Below the pieces are notes generated by a model, which saw only the letters and a program-made list of their open reading frames with translations, was not told the DNA's origin and searched no databases. From assembly GCA_946539105.1 (NCBI GenBank), contig CAMNHG010000035.1, positions 1 through 12,219 of the forward strand: DNA of 12,219 nucleotides, written 5' to 3'. Made by a program: the position numbers and the translations under genes. The stretch comes from an uncultured Clostridia bacterium. Lineage in GTDB: Bacteria > Bacillota > Clostridia > Oscillospirales > Acutalibacteraceae. Positions 6,035 through 12,168 of this stretch are shown here, piece by piece (position 1 is the first letter of the stretch; every line of letters begins with the position of its first letter).

Positions 6035-7165
6035 TTAACCCTTGTAGAATTTGTTTACCGCGTCGATTACGCGCTCAATCTCGTCGTCCTTTAAGCCGTA
6101 GTACATCGGAAGTCTCAAAAGTCTGTCGCTTTCCTTGGTTGTGTACTTGTCCTCGCCTACGAACTCGCCGAACTTCTGTCCGGCAGGAGCACTGTGGAGA
6201 GGAACGTAGTGGAATACCGCGATCACACCGTTCTCCTTAAGGAAGGAAATCAGCTTTGTTCTTGTCTCGAGGTCTGCCGCTTTGAGGTAGAACATATGCG
6301 CGTTGTGCTTGCACTCCGCCGGAATTACCGGACGGGTTACATAGCCCTTCTGCTCGAGCTCTTCAAAAGCGTTGTAGTACTTGTTCCATGAAGCGAGGCG
6401 GTTGTTGTTGATCATATCCGCCTCTTGAAGCTGAGCCCAGAGGTAAGCGGCGTTCATATCGCTGGGAAGGTAGGACGAGCCTGCCTCTACCCAAGTGTAT
6501 TTGTCAATCTGACCGCGCAGGAAGCGGCTTCTGTTAGTGCCCTTCTCGCGGATAATCTCGGCAAGCTCAACGTTTTCTTTGTCTTTGATAAGGAGAGCAC
6601 CGCCCTCGCCCATGCTGTAGTTCTTGGTCTCGTGGAAGGAGTAGCAGCCGTAGTCGCCGATCGCGCCGAGAGCCTTGCCCTTGTACTCGCTCATTACGCC
6701 CTGTGCCGCGTCCTCGCAAACCTTGAGGTTGTGCCTTTTCGCGATGTCCATAATTGTGTCCATCTCACAGCCTACGCCTGCGTAGTGAACCGGAACAATC
6801 GCCTTAGTCTTATCGGTAATCGCCTGCTCAATGAGCTTTTCGTCAATGTTCATTGTGTCGGGGCGGATATCTACAAATTTAATCCTCGCGCCGCGCAAAA
6901 CAAAAGCGTCGGCGGTGGAAACAAAGGTAAATGACGGCATAATAACCTCGTCGCCGGGCTTTATGTCGAGCAGCAACGCCGCCATCTCAAGAGAATGAGT
7001 GCAGGAGGTTGTAAGCAGAGCCTTTGATGTGCCTGTTTTTTCCTCAATCCAAGCGTTGCATTTTTTTGTAAATTCACCGTCGCCGCAGATTTTTTGATTG
7101 TTTACGGCTTCCTTGATATAGTCAAATTCCGTTCCCAAAAAGGGAGGTCTGTTGAATGGTATCAT
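6035..7165 (-). CDS. wecE: dTDP-4-amino-4,6-dideoxygalactose transaminase, WecE/RffA-like
   Basis: From the ATG at 7165 the protein has 376 residues (MIPFNRPPFLGTEFDY...), the length I recall for E. coli WecE, and I recognise WecE-like stretches throughout: CGDGEFTKKC (27-36), LEMAALLLDIKPGDEVIMPS (59-78), RPDTMNID (101-108), EDAAQGVMS (151-159), REKGTNRS, YTTKESDRLLRLP. The PLP lysine is K181 in SFHETKNY (176-183). WecE moves an amino group from glutamate to C4 of dTDP-4-keto-6-deoxyglucose, giving dTDP-4-amino-4,6-dideoxygalactose (Fuc4N). An in-frame extension to 7261 exists but runs through the promoter, so it is rejected; a GAGGAAAG site precedes 7165. It is the first gene of the sugar operon. 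The galacto stereochemistry is inferred from WecE likeness; a VioA-type gluco product (Qui4N) cannot be excluded. Confidence 0.92.
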   Translation of the reverse strand: MIPFNRPPFLGTEFDYIKEAVNNQKICGDGEFTKKCNAWIEEKTGTSKALLTTSCTHSLEMAALLLDIKPGDEVIMPSFTFVSTADAFVLRGARIKFVDIRPDTMNIDEKLIEQAITDKTKAIVPVHYAGVGCEMDTIMDIAKRHNLKVCEDAAQGVMSEYKGKALGAIGDYGCYSFHETKNYSMGEGGALLIKDKENVELAEIIREKGTNRSRFLRGQIDKYTWVEAGSSYLPSDMNAAYLWAQLQEADMINNNRLASWNKYYNAFEELEQKGYVTRPVIPAECKHNAHMFYLKAADLETRTKLISFLKENGVIAVFHYVPLHSAPAGQKFGEFVGEDKYTTKESDRLLRLPMYYGLKDDEIERVIDAVNKFYKG

Positions 7166-7223
7166 AATATCACTTTCCTCTACTCTGATTTTTACCATAA
7201 ATATACATTCTAATTCACATACC

Positions 7224-7252
7224 ATTATATTATAAATACTTGTAAAAGTCAA
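7224..7252 (-). promoter_or_regulatory. Promoter of the wecE-rmlB sugar operon
   Basis: On the minus strand TTGACT (7247-7252, 5 of 6) is followed after exactly 17 bases by a perfect TATAAT (7224-7229). Transcription should start near 7217, giving a leader of about 50 bases to the ATG at 7165. The strength and position fix this as the operon promoter and rule out the longer N-terminus for WecE. Confidence 0.85.
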
Positions 7253-7329
7253 TAAAACCACAGTTTTTTAGCACCTTTTCGACCCGATTTTATGATTTGA
7301 ACAAACACGGCGAAAAACGACTTTCAGCG

Positions 7330-7436
7330 ATAACCAAATATAATCGAAACGTCAACTTGTCATTTGGTAAACTTATACAAATAGGTGCTGAAATTTGGAT
7401 TTTCGGGAGGTTTTCAGGTGTAAAATATTTGGTTAT
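7330..7436. repeat. 12-bp inverted repeat with 83-base spacer
   Basis: ATAACCAAATAT at 7330-7341 is matched exactly in reverse complement by ATATTTGGTTAT at 7425-7436. A related ATTTGGTAAA lies between them at 7362-7371. A looser pair, AGCACCT (7270-7276) with AGGTGCT (7383-7389), overlaps the same area. All lie upstream of the wecE promoter. Whether these are binding sites or remnants of an element cannot be told. Confidence 0.45.
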
Positions 7437-7482
7437 TATTGACAAAGATGAAAGTATAAATTAGTGCAAAATGACGTAGAAA

Positions 7483-7524
7483 AGTTAAGAGTTTAGAGTT
7501 AAGAGTTTAGAGTTGAGAGTTTAG
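7483..7524. repeat. Tandem repeat, three 14-bp units
   Basis: The unit AGTTAAGAGTTTAG occurs at 7483-7496 and 7497-7510 exactly and at 7511-7524 with one change (AGTTGAGAGTTTAG), followed by a partial AGTTTA. The units are adjacent with no spacer, so this is a short simple tandem array. Confidence 0.85.
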
Positions 7525-7610
7525 AGTTTAATTAATTTTGAGGAAACGTTTGTATATAGTTTAAAGCCTCCCCCAACGCTTTAAATGGATTGAAACGTTT
7601 GTTGTTTAAT

Positions 7611-7688
7611 GTAGTGACAGCCCTTGCGGCTGTCAATTCCACGTCGTTCACGACGTGGAATTGGGCGGACACATGGGTCCGCCCCTAC
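7611..7688. repeat. GTAG/CTAC-bounded three-hairpin repeat element
   Basis: Between GTAG (7611-7614) and CTAC (7685-7688) lie three perfect hairpins in a row: TGACAGCC/GGCTGTCA (7615-7622/7628-7635), a 12-bp stem AATTCCACGTCG with its complement (7635-7646/7651-7662, loop TTCA) and GGGCGGAC/GTCCGCCC (7663-7670/7677-7684). The whole 78 bases are palindromic stems. Ends and right-hand hairpin resemble the elements at 141-303 and 342-364, while the stem sequences differ between copies but stay fully paired. Confidence 0.65.
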
Positions 7689-7721
7689 GATTGTAATTGA
7701 TAGGTTGGTAATATTGGCAAC

Positions 7722-7789
7722 GTCTGCCCCCTACGTCACGCCGCTTTGGCGGCGTGCCACCTCCCCCGCTTGCGGGGGAGGCTTTAAAT
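7722..7789 (-). repeat. Two-hairpin GC-rich interspersed repeat
   Basis: On the minus strand this begins ATTTAAAGCC and contains a perfect 10-bp stem (CCTCCCCCGC 7760-7769 with GCGGGGGAGG 7772-7781), then an 8-bp stem (CACGCCGC 7737-7744 with GCGGCGTG 7749-7756), and ends in GTGACGTAGGGGGC. I recognise the layout, a CCTCCC hairpin then 'GTGGC' then a second hairpin then 'GTGACG.AGGG', as a repeat style seen in many gut Clostridia. A partial copy of its outer end (AAAGCCTCCCCC, then GCTTTAAAT) sits at 7563-7586. Confidence 0.65.
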
Positions 7790-7803
7790 TCGTTTATTTT
7801 TAT

Positions 7804-7837
7804 AAAAAAACAGAGGCAGACCGATGGTCTGCCTCTG
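7804..7837 (-). terminator. Intrinsic terminator of the fruA-ptsH-ptsI operon
   Basis: A perfect 12-bp stem (CAGAGGCAGACC 7811-7822, GGTCTGCCTCTG 7826-7837, three-base loop) is followed on the minus strand by seven T residues (7804-7810). It lies about 30 bases past the ptsI stop. The other strand has no T run after the stem, so it acts leftward only. Confidence 0.93.
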
Positions 7838-7868
7838 CGTGCGAAATTTTAAAAAGGAGAGAATATGA

Positions 7869-9569
7869 TTAAATTACCGTGTTGAGATAATCTGTGATTT
7901 CCTTTTCGGTTGTAAAGCCCATAACCTTTTCGGTTACGGCGTCAGCCTCTGCCTTTGTCCATTTGGCAATGTTCTTTCTTACCTTCAAAACGGACGGAGC
8001 GGATACGCTGAACTCTGTAAGACCGAAGGAGATAAGCAGAGGAATCATAGCAGGATTAGCCGCAGCCTCGCCGCACATACCTACGGGGATACCCTTGTTT
8101 CTCGCGCAGGTGATAATGCGCCTGATCATTCTAAGAACGCTGGGCTGGAACGGTGAGTAGAGGTACTCAACGTCGCTGTTGCCTCTGTCGGCTGCCATTG
8201 TGTAACCGGTCAGGTCGTTTGTGCCGATGCTGAAGAAGTCCGCTTCCTCGGCGAGCAAATCGGCGATAACGCCGGAAGCCGCGGTCTCGGTCATAACGCC
8301 GACCTGGATGTTCTCGTCAAAGTCAATGCCCGACGCCTTGAGGTCAGCCTTTGCCTCCTCGACAAGAGCCTTGCCCTCTCTGAGCTCCTCAACGGCTGTG
8401 ATAAGCGGGAACATAATGCGGATGTCGCCGAACGCGCTCGCCCTTAAAATCGCCTTAATCTGCGACTTGAACATATCGCGGTTCTTCAGGCAGTAGCGGA
8501 TTGCGCGGAAGCCCATAAACGGATTTTCCTCTTTCTCGAGTCCGAGGTAGGGGATTTCCTTGTCGCCGCCGATGTCGAGAGTTCTGATAATCAACGGCTT
8601 GCCCTTAAGGATAAGCGACGCCTGCTTGTACGCGTCAAACTGCTCGTCCTCGGTGGGAAGTGAGCTTCTGTCCATAAACAGGAACTCTGTCCTGAACAGT
8701 CCGACGCCCTCGCCGTCGGCGTCATCTGCCTTAACGGCGTCCTTGGGTGTTCCGATGTTGCAGAAAAGCTCATACTCTGTGCCGTCCGCGTTGGCGGTAG
8801 CCTTTCCTCTGTAGTTTTCAAGCTCGCGGCGTTCTCTTAAAAATGCCTCGCGCTTTGCGGTGTACTCGTCAATCTGAGCCTGATCGGGAGCTGTGATAAC
8901 CTCGCCGTTATCGCCGTCAACAATTACCTGTTCGCCCGATGAAAGCTGGGCTACTGCGTTAGGAACGCTGAGCGCGGCAGGGATTTCAAGTGCTCTCGCC
9001 AAAATTGCGGAGTGCGAGGTCTTGCTGCCGGTTTCGGTGATGATACCGACGATGTTTTCCTTCTTAATGCCTGCGGTCATAGACGGCGTGAGCTCTTTGC
9101 AAACGAGCACCGTGCCTGCCGGAGCGTCGCTGATTTTTACCTCCTCAACGCCCAAAAGGATTGAGAGAAGTCCGTCGCGGATGTCCTTAACGTCAGCCGC
9201 GCGCTGCATTGTGAGGTCGTCACCGGTTGCCGAGAACATATCTATAAACATTTTGCAAATCTGCTCAACGGCAGATTCCGCGCACTGATTTGCCTTAATC
9301 AGATTTTCAATCTCGCCGCCCATAAACGGGTCGCGGATAATCGCGATATGACCGAGCAAAATCTCGGCTTCCTTTTCACCTGTGGACTGACGAATCGCGT
9401 CCGCCTGAGCCATGGTGTTATCGCAGAATTTATCGACCGAGCCTCTGAAACGTTCAAGCTCGGCTTCAATATCGGTTACCTCTTTCGGGGTATATTCAAG
9501 GGATTGTTCCTTGATAATCATAACTCTTCCGATGCCGATACCTTCGGAAGCTCCGATACCTTTTAGCAT
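7869..9569 (-). CDS. ptsI: PTS enzyme I (phosphoenolpyruvate-protein phosphotransferase)
   Basis: Enzyme I takes phosphate from phosphoenolpyruvate onto its own histidine and passes it to HPr, starting the sugar phosphotransferase relay in the cytoplasm. From the ATG at 9569 it has 566 residues. The phosphohistidine is H186 in GSKTSHSAILAR, preceded by the HPr-binding helical region. The PEP-binding barrel shows LFRTEFLFMDR (about 291-301), IRTLDIGGDKE, FFSIGTNDLTGYT and the active cysteine C499 in GMCGEAA. The conserved E-(T/I)-P motif reads ETAAS here, with Ala in place of Pro, and the usual QYT reads GYT; both look like lineage variation rather than loss of function. A GTG at 9578 extends the frame by three residues but is part of the GAGGTGA ribosome binding site, so the ATG is the start. 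It is the last gene of the operon. Confidence 0.96.
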   Translation of the reverse strand: MLKGIGASEGIGIGRVMIIKEQSLEYTPKEVTDIEAELERFRGSVDKFCDNTMAQADAIRQSTGEKEAEILLGHIAIIRDPFMGGEIENLIKANQCAESAVEQICKMFIDMFSATGDDLTMQRAADVKDIRDGLLSILLGVEEVKISDAPAGTVLVCKELTPSMTAGIKKENIVGIITETGSKTSHSAILARALEIPAALSVPNAVAQLSSGEQVIVDGDNGEVITAPDQAQIDEYTAKREAFLRERRELENYRGKATANADGTEYELFCNIGTPKDAVKADDADGEGVGLFRTEFLFMDRSSLPTEDEQFDAYKQASLILKGKPLIIRTLDIGGDKEIPYLGLEKEENPFMGFRAIRYCLKNRDMFKSQIKAILRASAFGDIRIMFPLITAVEELREGKALVEEAKADLKASGIDFDENIQVGVMTETAASGVIADLLAEEADFFSIGTNDLTGYTMAADRGNSDVEYLYSPFQPSVLRMIRRIITCARNKGIPVGMCGEAAANPAMIPLLISFGLTEFSVSAPSVLKVRKNIAKWTKAEADAVTEKVMGFTTEKEITDYLNTVI

Positions 9570-9574
9570 TTTAA

Positions 9575-9581
9575 TCACCTC
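9575..9581 (-). promoter_or_regulatory. Ribosome binding site deciding the ptsI start
   Basis: GAGGTGA on the minus strand lies 5 bases before the ATG at 9569. The in-frame GTG at 9576-9578 sits within this site, so it cannot also be a well-served start codon. Confidence 0.8.
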
Positions 9582-9630
9582 GTTATGGTGTGTTTGTTAG
9601 TAGAAAATGGCTGGTTTAACCCACCGGCAC

Positions 9631-9894
9631 TTACTCGCCCAAACCGCTCTCAATCATCTGAGCAGCTTCCGCGAGGGCTTCGTTTTCGTCGGGACCGTCG
9701 CAAACAAGCTCGATTTCGCTGCCGCACTTAATGCAAGCCGCGATGATGTTGAGCAGGCTCTTTGCGTTGTAGTCGTTGCCGTTGAATTTAATTGTTACGC
9801 TTGAAGTGTACTTTGCCATAGCCTGGGCAAATACGGAAGCCGGGCGCATATGAAAGCCCTGAGCGTTTACGAGTGTTACTTTTTTGGATACCAT
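9631..9894 (-). CDS. ptsH: Phosphocarrier protein HPr
   Basis: HPr carries phosphate from enzyme I to the EIIA domains. At 87 residues it has the normal length. The active-site histidine is H15 in QGFHMRPAS (12-20), and the regulatory serine is S46 in NAKSLLNI (43-50). Both are at the canonical positions. Ser46 is the target of HPr kinase in Gram-positive carbon catabolite repression, so this is a general-type HPr rather than a Crh-like protein, which lacks His15. An AAAGGAG site lies about 8 bases before the ATG. It sits 87 bases after fruA, across a strong hairpin, and 61 bases before ptsI, so the three genes probably form one transcript that supplies the complete relay for fructose uptake. 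Confidence 0.96.
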   Translation of the reverse strand: MVSKKVTLVNAQGFHMRPASVFAQAMAKYTSSVTIKFNGNDYNAKSLLNIIAACIKCGSEIELVCDGPDENEALAEAAQMIESGLGE

Positions 9895-9921
9895 AATAAT
9901 TTCTCCTTTGCAATAGTTTTA

Positions 9922-9946
9922 AGGGCGGAGCGGTGTGCTCCGCCCT
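9922..9946. other. Hairpin between fruA and ptsH
   Basis: A perfect 10-bp stem, AGGGCGGAGC (9922-9931) with GCTCCGCCCT (9937-9946), has a five-base loop. On the minus strand it is followed by TAAAAC rather than a T run, so it is not a good terminator. It could be an RNA-processing or stabilising stem that sets different fruA and ptsH levels. The stem and following TAT also resemble the GGGCGGAC...CCGCCCCTAC repeat end at 7663-7688, so it may be a decayed copy. Confidence 0.55.
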
Positions 9947-9981
9947 ATGATTTAAGTTATTTTGTTAAAGAAATGAATTTT

Positions 9982-11955
9982 TTATGCTTCTTGTTTAATA
10001 GGCCTTTTGAGAATAGCAAGCATAATCATACCTGCTGCCGAACCGATGAGCAGGGCAACAAAGTACATCAGCGGATTGCCGATGGTGGGAAGTACGAAGA
10101 TACCGCCGTGAGGAGCTCTCAGAGTACAGCCCCAAAGCGCGGACAACGCGCCTGCTGCGGCAGAACCTACAACGCAGGAAGGAATAACCTGCAGCGGATG
10201 ACCTGCGGCATAGGGGATAGCACCCTCTGTGATGAACGAAAGACCCATGATGAAGTTTACGGGACCGCTCTTTCTCTCTTCGGGAGTCCATCTTTTCTTG
10301 AAGAAGGTTGTTGAAAGCGCGATGGCAATCGGGGGTACCATACCGCCGATCATTACGGAAGCCATAATCATATATGAGGTTTCCGAGGGGTCGTTAACCA
10401 AAAGACCGGTGGCGATAACGTACGCAGCCTTGTTGAACGGACCGCCCATATCAATAGCCATCATACCGGCGAGCAGCGCGCAAACGGGAATGATAAGACC
10501 GCTTTCCTTCATCATATTTACAAAGTCGGTCATGCCCTGATTCACAACGCCCATAACCGGGTTTACAGCGCACATCATAACGCCTACAATTCCCAGACCT
10601 ACCAGCGGATAAAGCAGAATCGGCTTGATTCCTTCAAGAGCCTGCGGCAAGTGGTCGCACAGCTTTTCAAACAGCTTGAGCAGCCAGCCTCCGATAAAGC
10701 CGGCAAGCAGAGCACCGAGGAAGCCTGAGGGGATAGCGGCCGCTACGCCTGCTTCTGCAGCGGCTTCGCCTGTTAAAGCGGCTGGGTTTGCCAAGGTCGC
10801 GCCGGACGCCGCCAGAGCACCGCCTACAAAACCAACCAGGAAGCCCGGACGGTCGGCGATTGACCTTGCGATAAAGCCGGCGAGAATCGGGAGCATAAAG
10901 TTGAACGCTATGCCGCCGATGTTTTTCAGGAACGCGGATACGGGAGTACCTGTACCGAAGTTGCCGTCCTGCGGAACGCCCGCAAACGAGTCGATAAGGA
11001 ACGCTACAGCGATAAAGATACCGCCTGCAACTACGAACGGAAGCATATGCGATACACCGTTCATAAGATGTTTGTACAGCTTTCTGCCGAAGCTCTCGTT
11101 ATCGGCAGGGCCTGATGAAGCGGCTGCGGCTCTGTCCGAATGGAATACGGGAGCTTCGCCGTTGACAATCTTGTTGATAAGCTCTTCGGGCTTGTGGATA
11201 CCGTCGGCAACCTTTGTTGAGTAAACGGGTTTGCCGTTAAAGCGCGCGGTGTCAACGCTCTTGTCCGCCGCAATGATAATACCGTCGCAGTTGGCGATTT
11301 CCTCAGCGGTCAAAACGTTCTTTGCTCCGCCTGAGCCGTTTGTCTCTACCTTAATTGTGATGCCCATTTTGTCGCCGGCCTTGGCAAGAGCCTCGGCTGC
11401 CATATAGGTGTGGGCAATACCTGTCGGGCAGGCTGTAACAGCGAGTACGCGGTAGCCTGCCTTTTTCTCCTCTGCGGGAGCGGCTGCCTCCTCCGGGAAC
11501 TGAGCTGTTTCCTGCTCGTCGATAATCTTCATAAACTCGTCGGCGGTTTTAGCTGCCTTGAGCTTAGCGGTGAAGTCCTCGTGCATAAGCATCTGCATAA
11601 GCCTTGCGAGAACCTCGAGGTGAACGTCGCCGTCCAAAGTCGCGGCTATCATAAAAATCAGCTTACAGGGCTGTCCGTCGGGAGCGTCGTAGTCAACTCC
11701 GTTCGGAACTGTAATCGCAGAAAGCGCGGGAGCCTTAACGGCTTCGCTCTTCGCGTGGGGAATGGCAACTTCCATACCGATTGCGGTTGTGCCCATCTGC
11801 TCGCGCGCGAGTATTCCTTCTTTGTACACTGCCGCGTCATTGAGATTACCGCTTCTGGTATGTAAATCAACCAGTGTGTTGATTGCTTCGCTCTTGTCCT
11901 TTACCGATACCGACAGAGCGATGCTTTGCTTTTTCAGCAAATCAGTAATACGCAT
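9982..11955 (-). CDS. fruA: Fructose-type PTS transporter, EIIABC fusion
   Basis: This 657-residue fusion imports a sugar, probably fructose, and phosphorylates it on entry, usually to fructose-1-phosphate. Domains in order: EIIA (about 1-150) with the phosphohistidine H67 in GMEVAIPHAKS; an Ala/Glu-rich linker (150-166); EIIB (about 167-265) with the phosphocysteine C176 in TACPTGIAHTYMAAEAL; a second linker; and a membrane EIIC domain (about 295-650) with GGPFNKAAYV (504-513), FITEGAIPYA (574-583) and RAPHGGIF (613-620). This EIIABC order is the usual Gram-positive FruA layout. The ATG has an AAGGAGG site 5 bases upstream. The gene starts the visible part of the PTS operon. 1-phosphofructokinase is not in the window; the 16 residues upstream do not identify it. 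A mannitol or 2-O-mannosylglycerate specificity is less likely but not excluded. Confidence 0.94.
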   Translation of the reverse strand: MRITDLLKKQSIALSVSVKDKSEAINTLVDLHTRSGNLNDAAVYKEGILAREQMGTTAIGMEVAIPHAKSEAVKAPALSAITVPNGVDYDAPDGQPCKLIFMIAATLDGDVHLEVLARLMQMLMHEDFTAKLKAAKTADEFMKIIDEQETAQFPEEAAAPAEEKKAGYRVLAVTACPTGIAHTYMAAEALAKAGDKMGITIKVETNGSGGAKNVLTAEEIANCDGIIIAADKSVDTARFNGKPVYSTKVADGIHKPEELINKIVNGEAPVFHSDRAAAASSGPADNESFGRKLYKHLMNGVSHMLPFVVAGGIFIAVAFLIDSFAGVPQDGNFGTGTPVSAFLKNIGGIAFNFMLPILAGFIARSIADRPGFLVGFVGGALAASGATLANPAALTGEAAAEAGVAAAIPSGFLGALLAGFIGGWLLKLFEKLCDHLPQALEGIKPILLYPLVGLGIVGVMMCAVNPVMGVVNQGMTDFVNMMKESGLIIPVCALLAGMMAIDMGGPFNKAAYVIATGLLVNDPSETSYMIMASVMIGGMVPPIAIALSTTFFKKRWTPEERKSGPVNFIMGLSFITEGAIPYAAGHPLQVIPSCVVGSAAAGALSALWGCTLRAPHGGIFVLPTIGNPLMYFVALLIGSAAGMIMLAILKRPIKQEA

Positions 11956-11980
11956 AATTTCCTCCTTGAAATTTTTATAA

Positions 11981-12159
11981 ATTAATAACTATACTAACCC
12001 TTAACTAAATTCTTTAATATCTGTTGTGTAAAATTCCGCATAACTGTGTTGTCGTCCTCAGAAGGCGTCAGCCTTCCTGCGTCCTCCGCCTTGTTTTGCG
12101 AAATTTTACACTAACATCTATTTAAATTATTTAATTAAGGATTAGTATTAAATTAATTC
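11981..12159. repeat. MITE-like inverted-repeat element upstream of fruA
   Basis: Two arms of roughly 60-65 bases (11981-12044 and 12095-12159) are imperfect reverse complements along their full length. The best block is GTGTAAAATTCCGCA (12026-12040) against 12097-12111, with one mismatch. Outer ends both read ATTAAT. The centre holds a perfect GAAGGC-GTCA-GCCTTC hairpin (12061-12076). No coding potential is seen. I found no convincing target-site duplication. If transcribed with the upstream gene, the RNA would fold into one long stem ending just before the fruA ribosome binding site. I see no clear fruA promoter outside it. Confidence 0.7.
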
Positions 12160-12168
12160 CATAATAAA

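Larger units (their letters stand above)
7166..7868. other. Gene-free, repeat-rich region between ptsI and wecE
   Basis: About 700 bases carry no credible gene. From left to right they hold the wecE leader and promoter, an A/T-rich stretch with a 12-bp inverted repeat (7330-7341/7425-7436), three tandem 14-bp units (7483-7524), two GAAACGTTTGT motifs (7543-7553, 7592-7602) around a CTCCCCC-containing fragment, a three-hairpin repeat (7611-7688), a two-hairpin repeat (7722-7789) and the ptsI terminator. One open frame on the plus strand (7624-7872) is an artefact of these palindromes. Confidence 0.8.

Noticed and set aside
6425..6934. Open frame of 169 codons on the plus strand inside wecE
   Set aside because: It is antisense to clear WecE coding sequence, and the long opposite frame follows from the codon use of wecE. 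No motifs or ribosome binding site support it.
7166..7261. 32-residue N-terminal extension of the WecE-like protein
   Set aside because: It overlaps the -35 and -10 boxes of the operon promoter, has no ribosome binding site, and WecE proteins begin MIPFN at the later ATG.
7349..7357. Second, distal minus-strand promoter starting at a TTGACG upstream of wecE
   Set aside because: The hexamer at the right spacing is TATCGC, a weak match, and the strong promoter at 7224-7252 already explains the operon.
7439..7462. Plus-strand promoter starting with TTGACA at 7439-7444
   Set aside because: The only -10-like sequences (TATAAA at 7455, TAAATT at 7457) are 10-12 bases away, too close for a sigma-70-type promoter, and no rightward gene follows.
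7483..7524. Possible CRISPR array
   Set aside because: The 14-bp units are directly adjacent with no spacers, and no cas gene is in the window.
7624..7872. Open frame of 82 codons on the plus strand
   Set aside because: It runs through the three-hairpin repeat, the two-hairpin repeat and the ptsI terminator. It has no ribosome binding site and the protein is an Arg-rich product of GC palindromes.
9570..9578. GTG start for ptsI
   Set aside because: The GTG is part of the GAGGTGA ribosome binding site that serves the ATG at 9569.
10625..11224. Open frame of 199 codons on the plus strand inside fruA
   Set aside because: It is antisense to the EIIC and EIIB domains. The Pro/Ala/Ser-rich product is typical of the reverse reading of an Ala/Gly-rich membrane protein.
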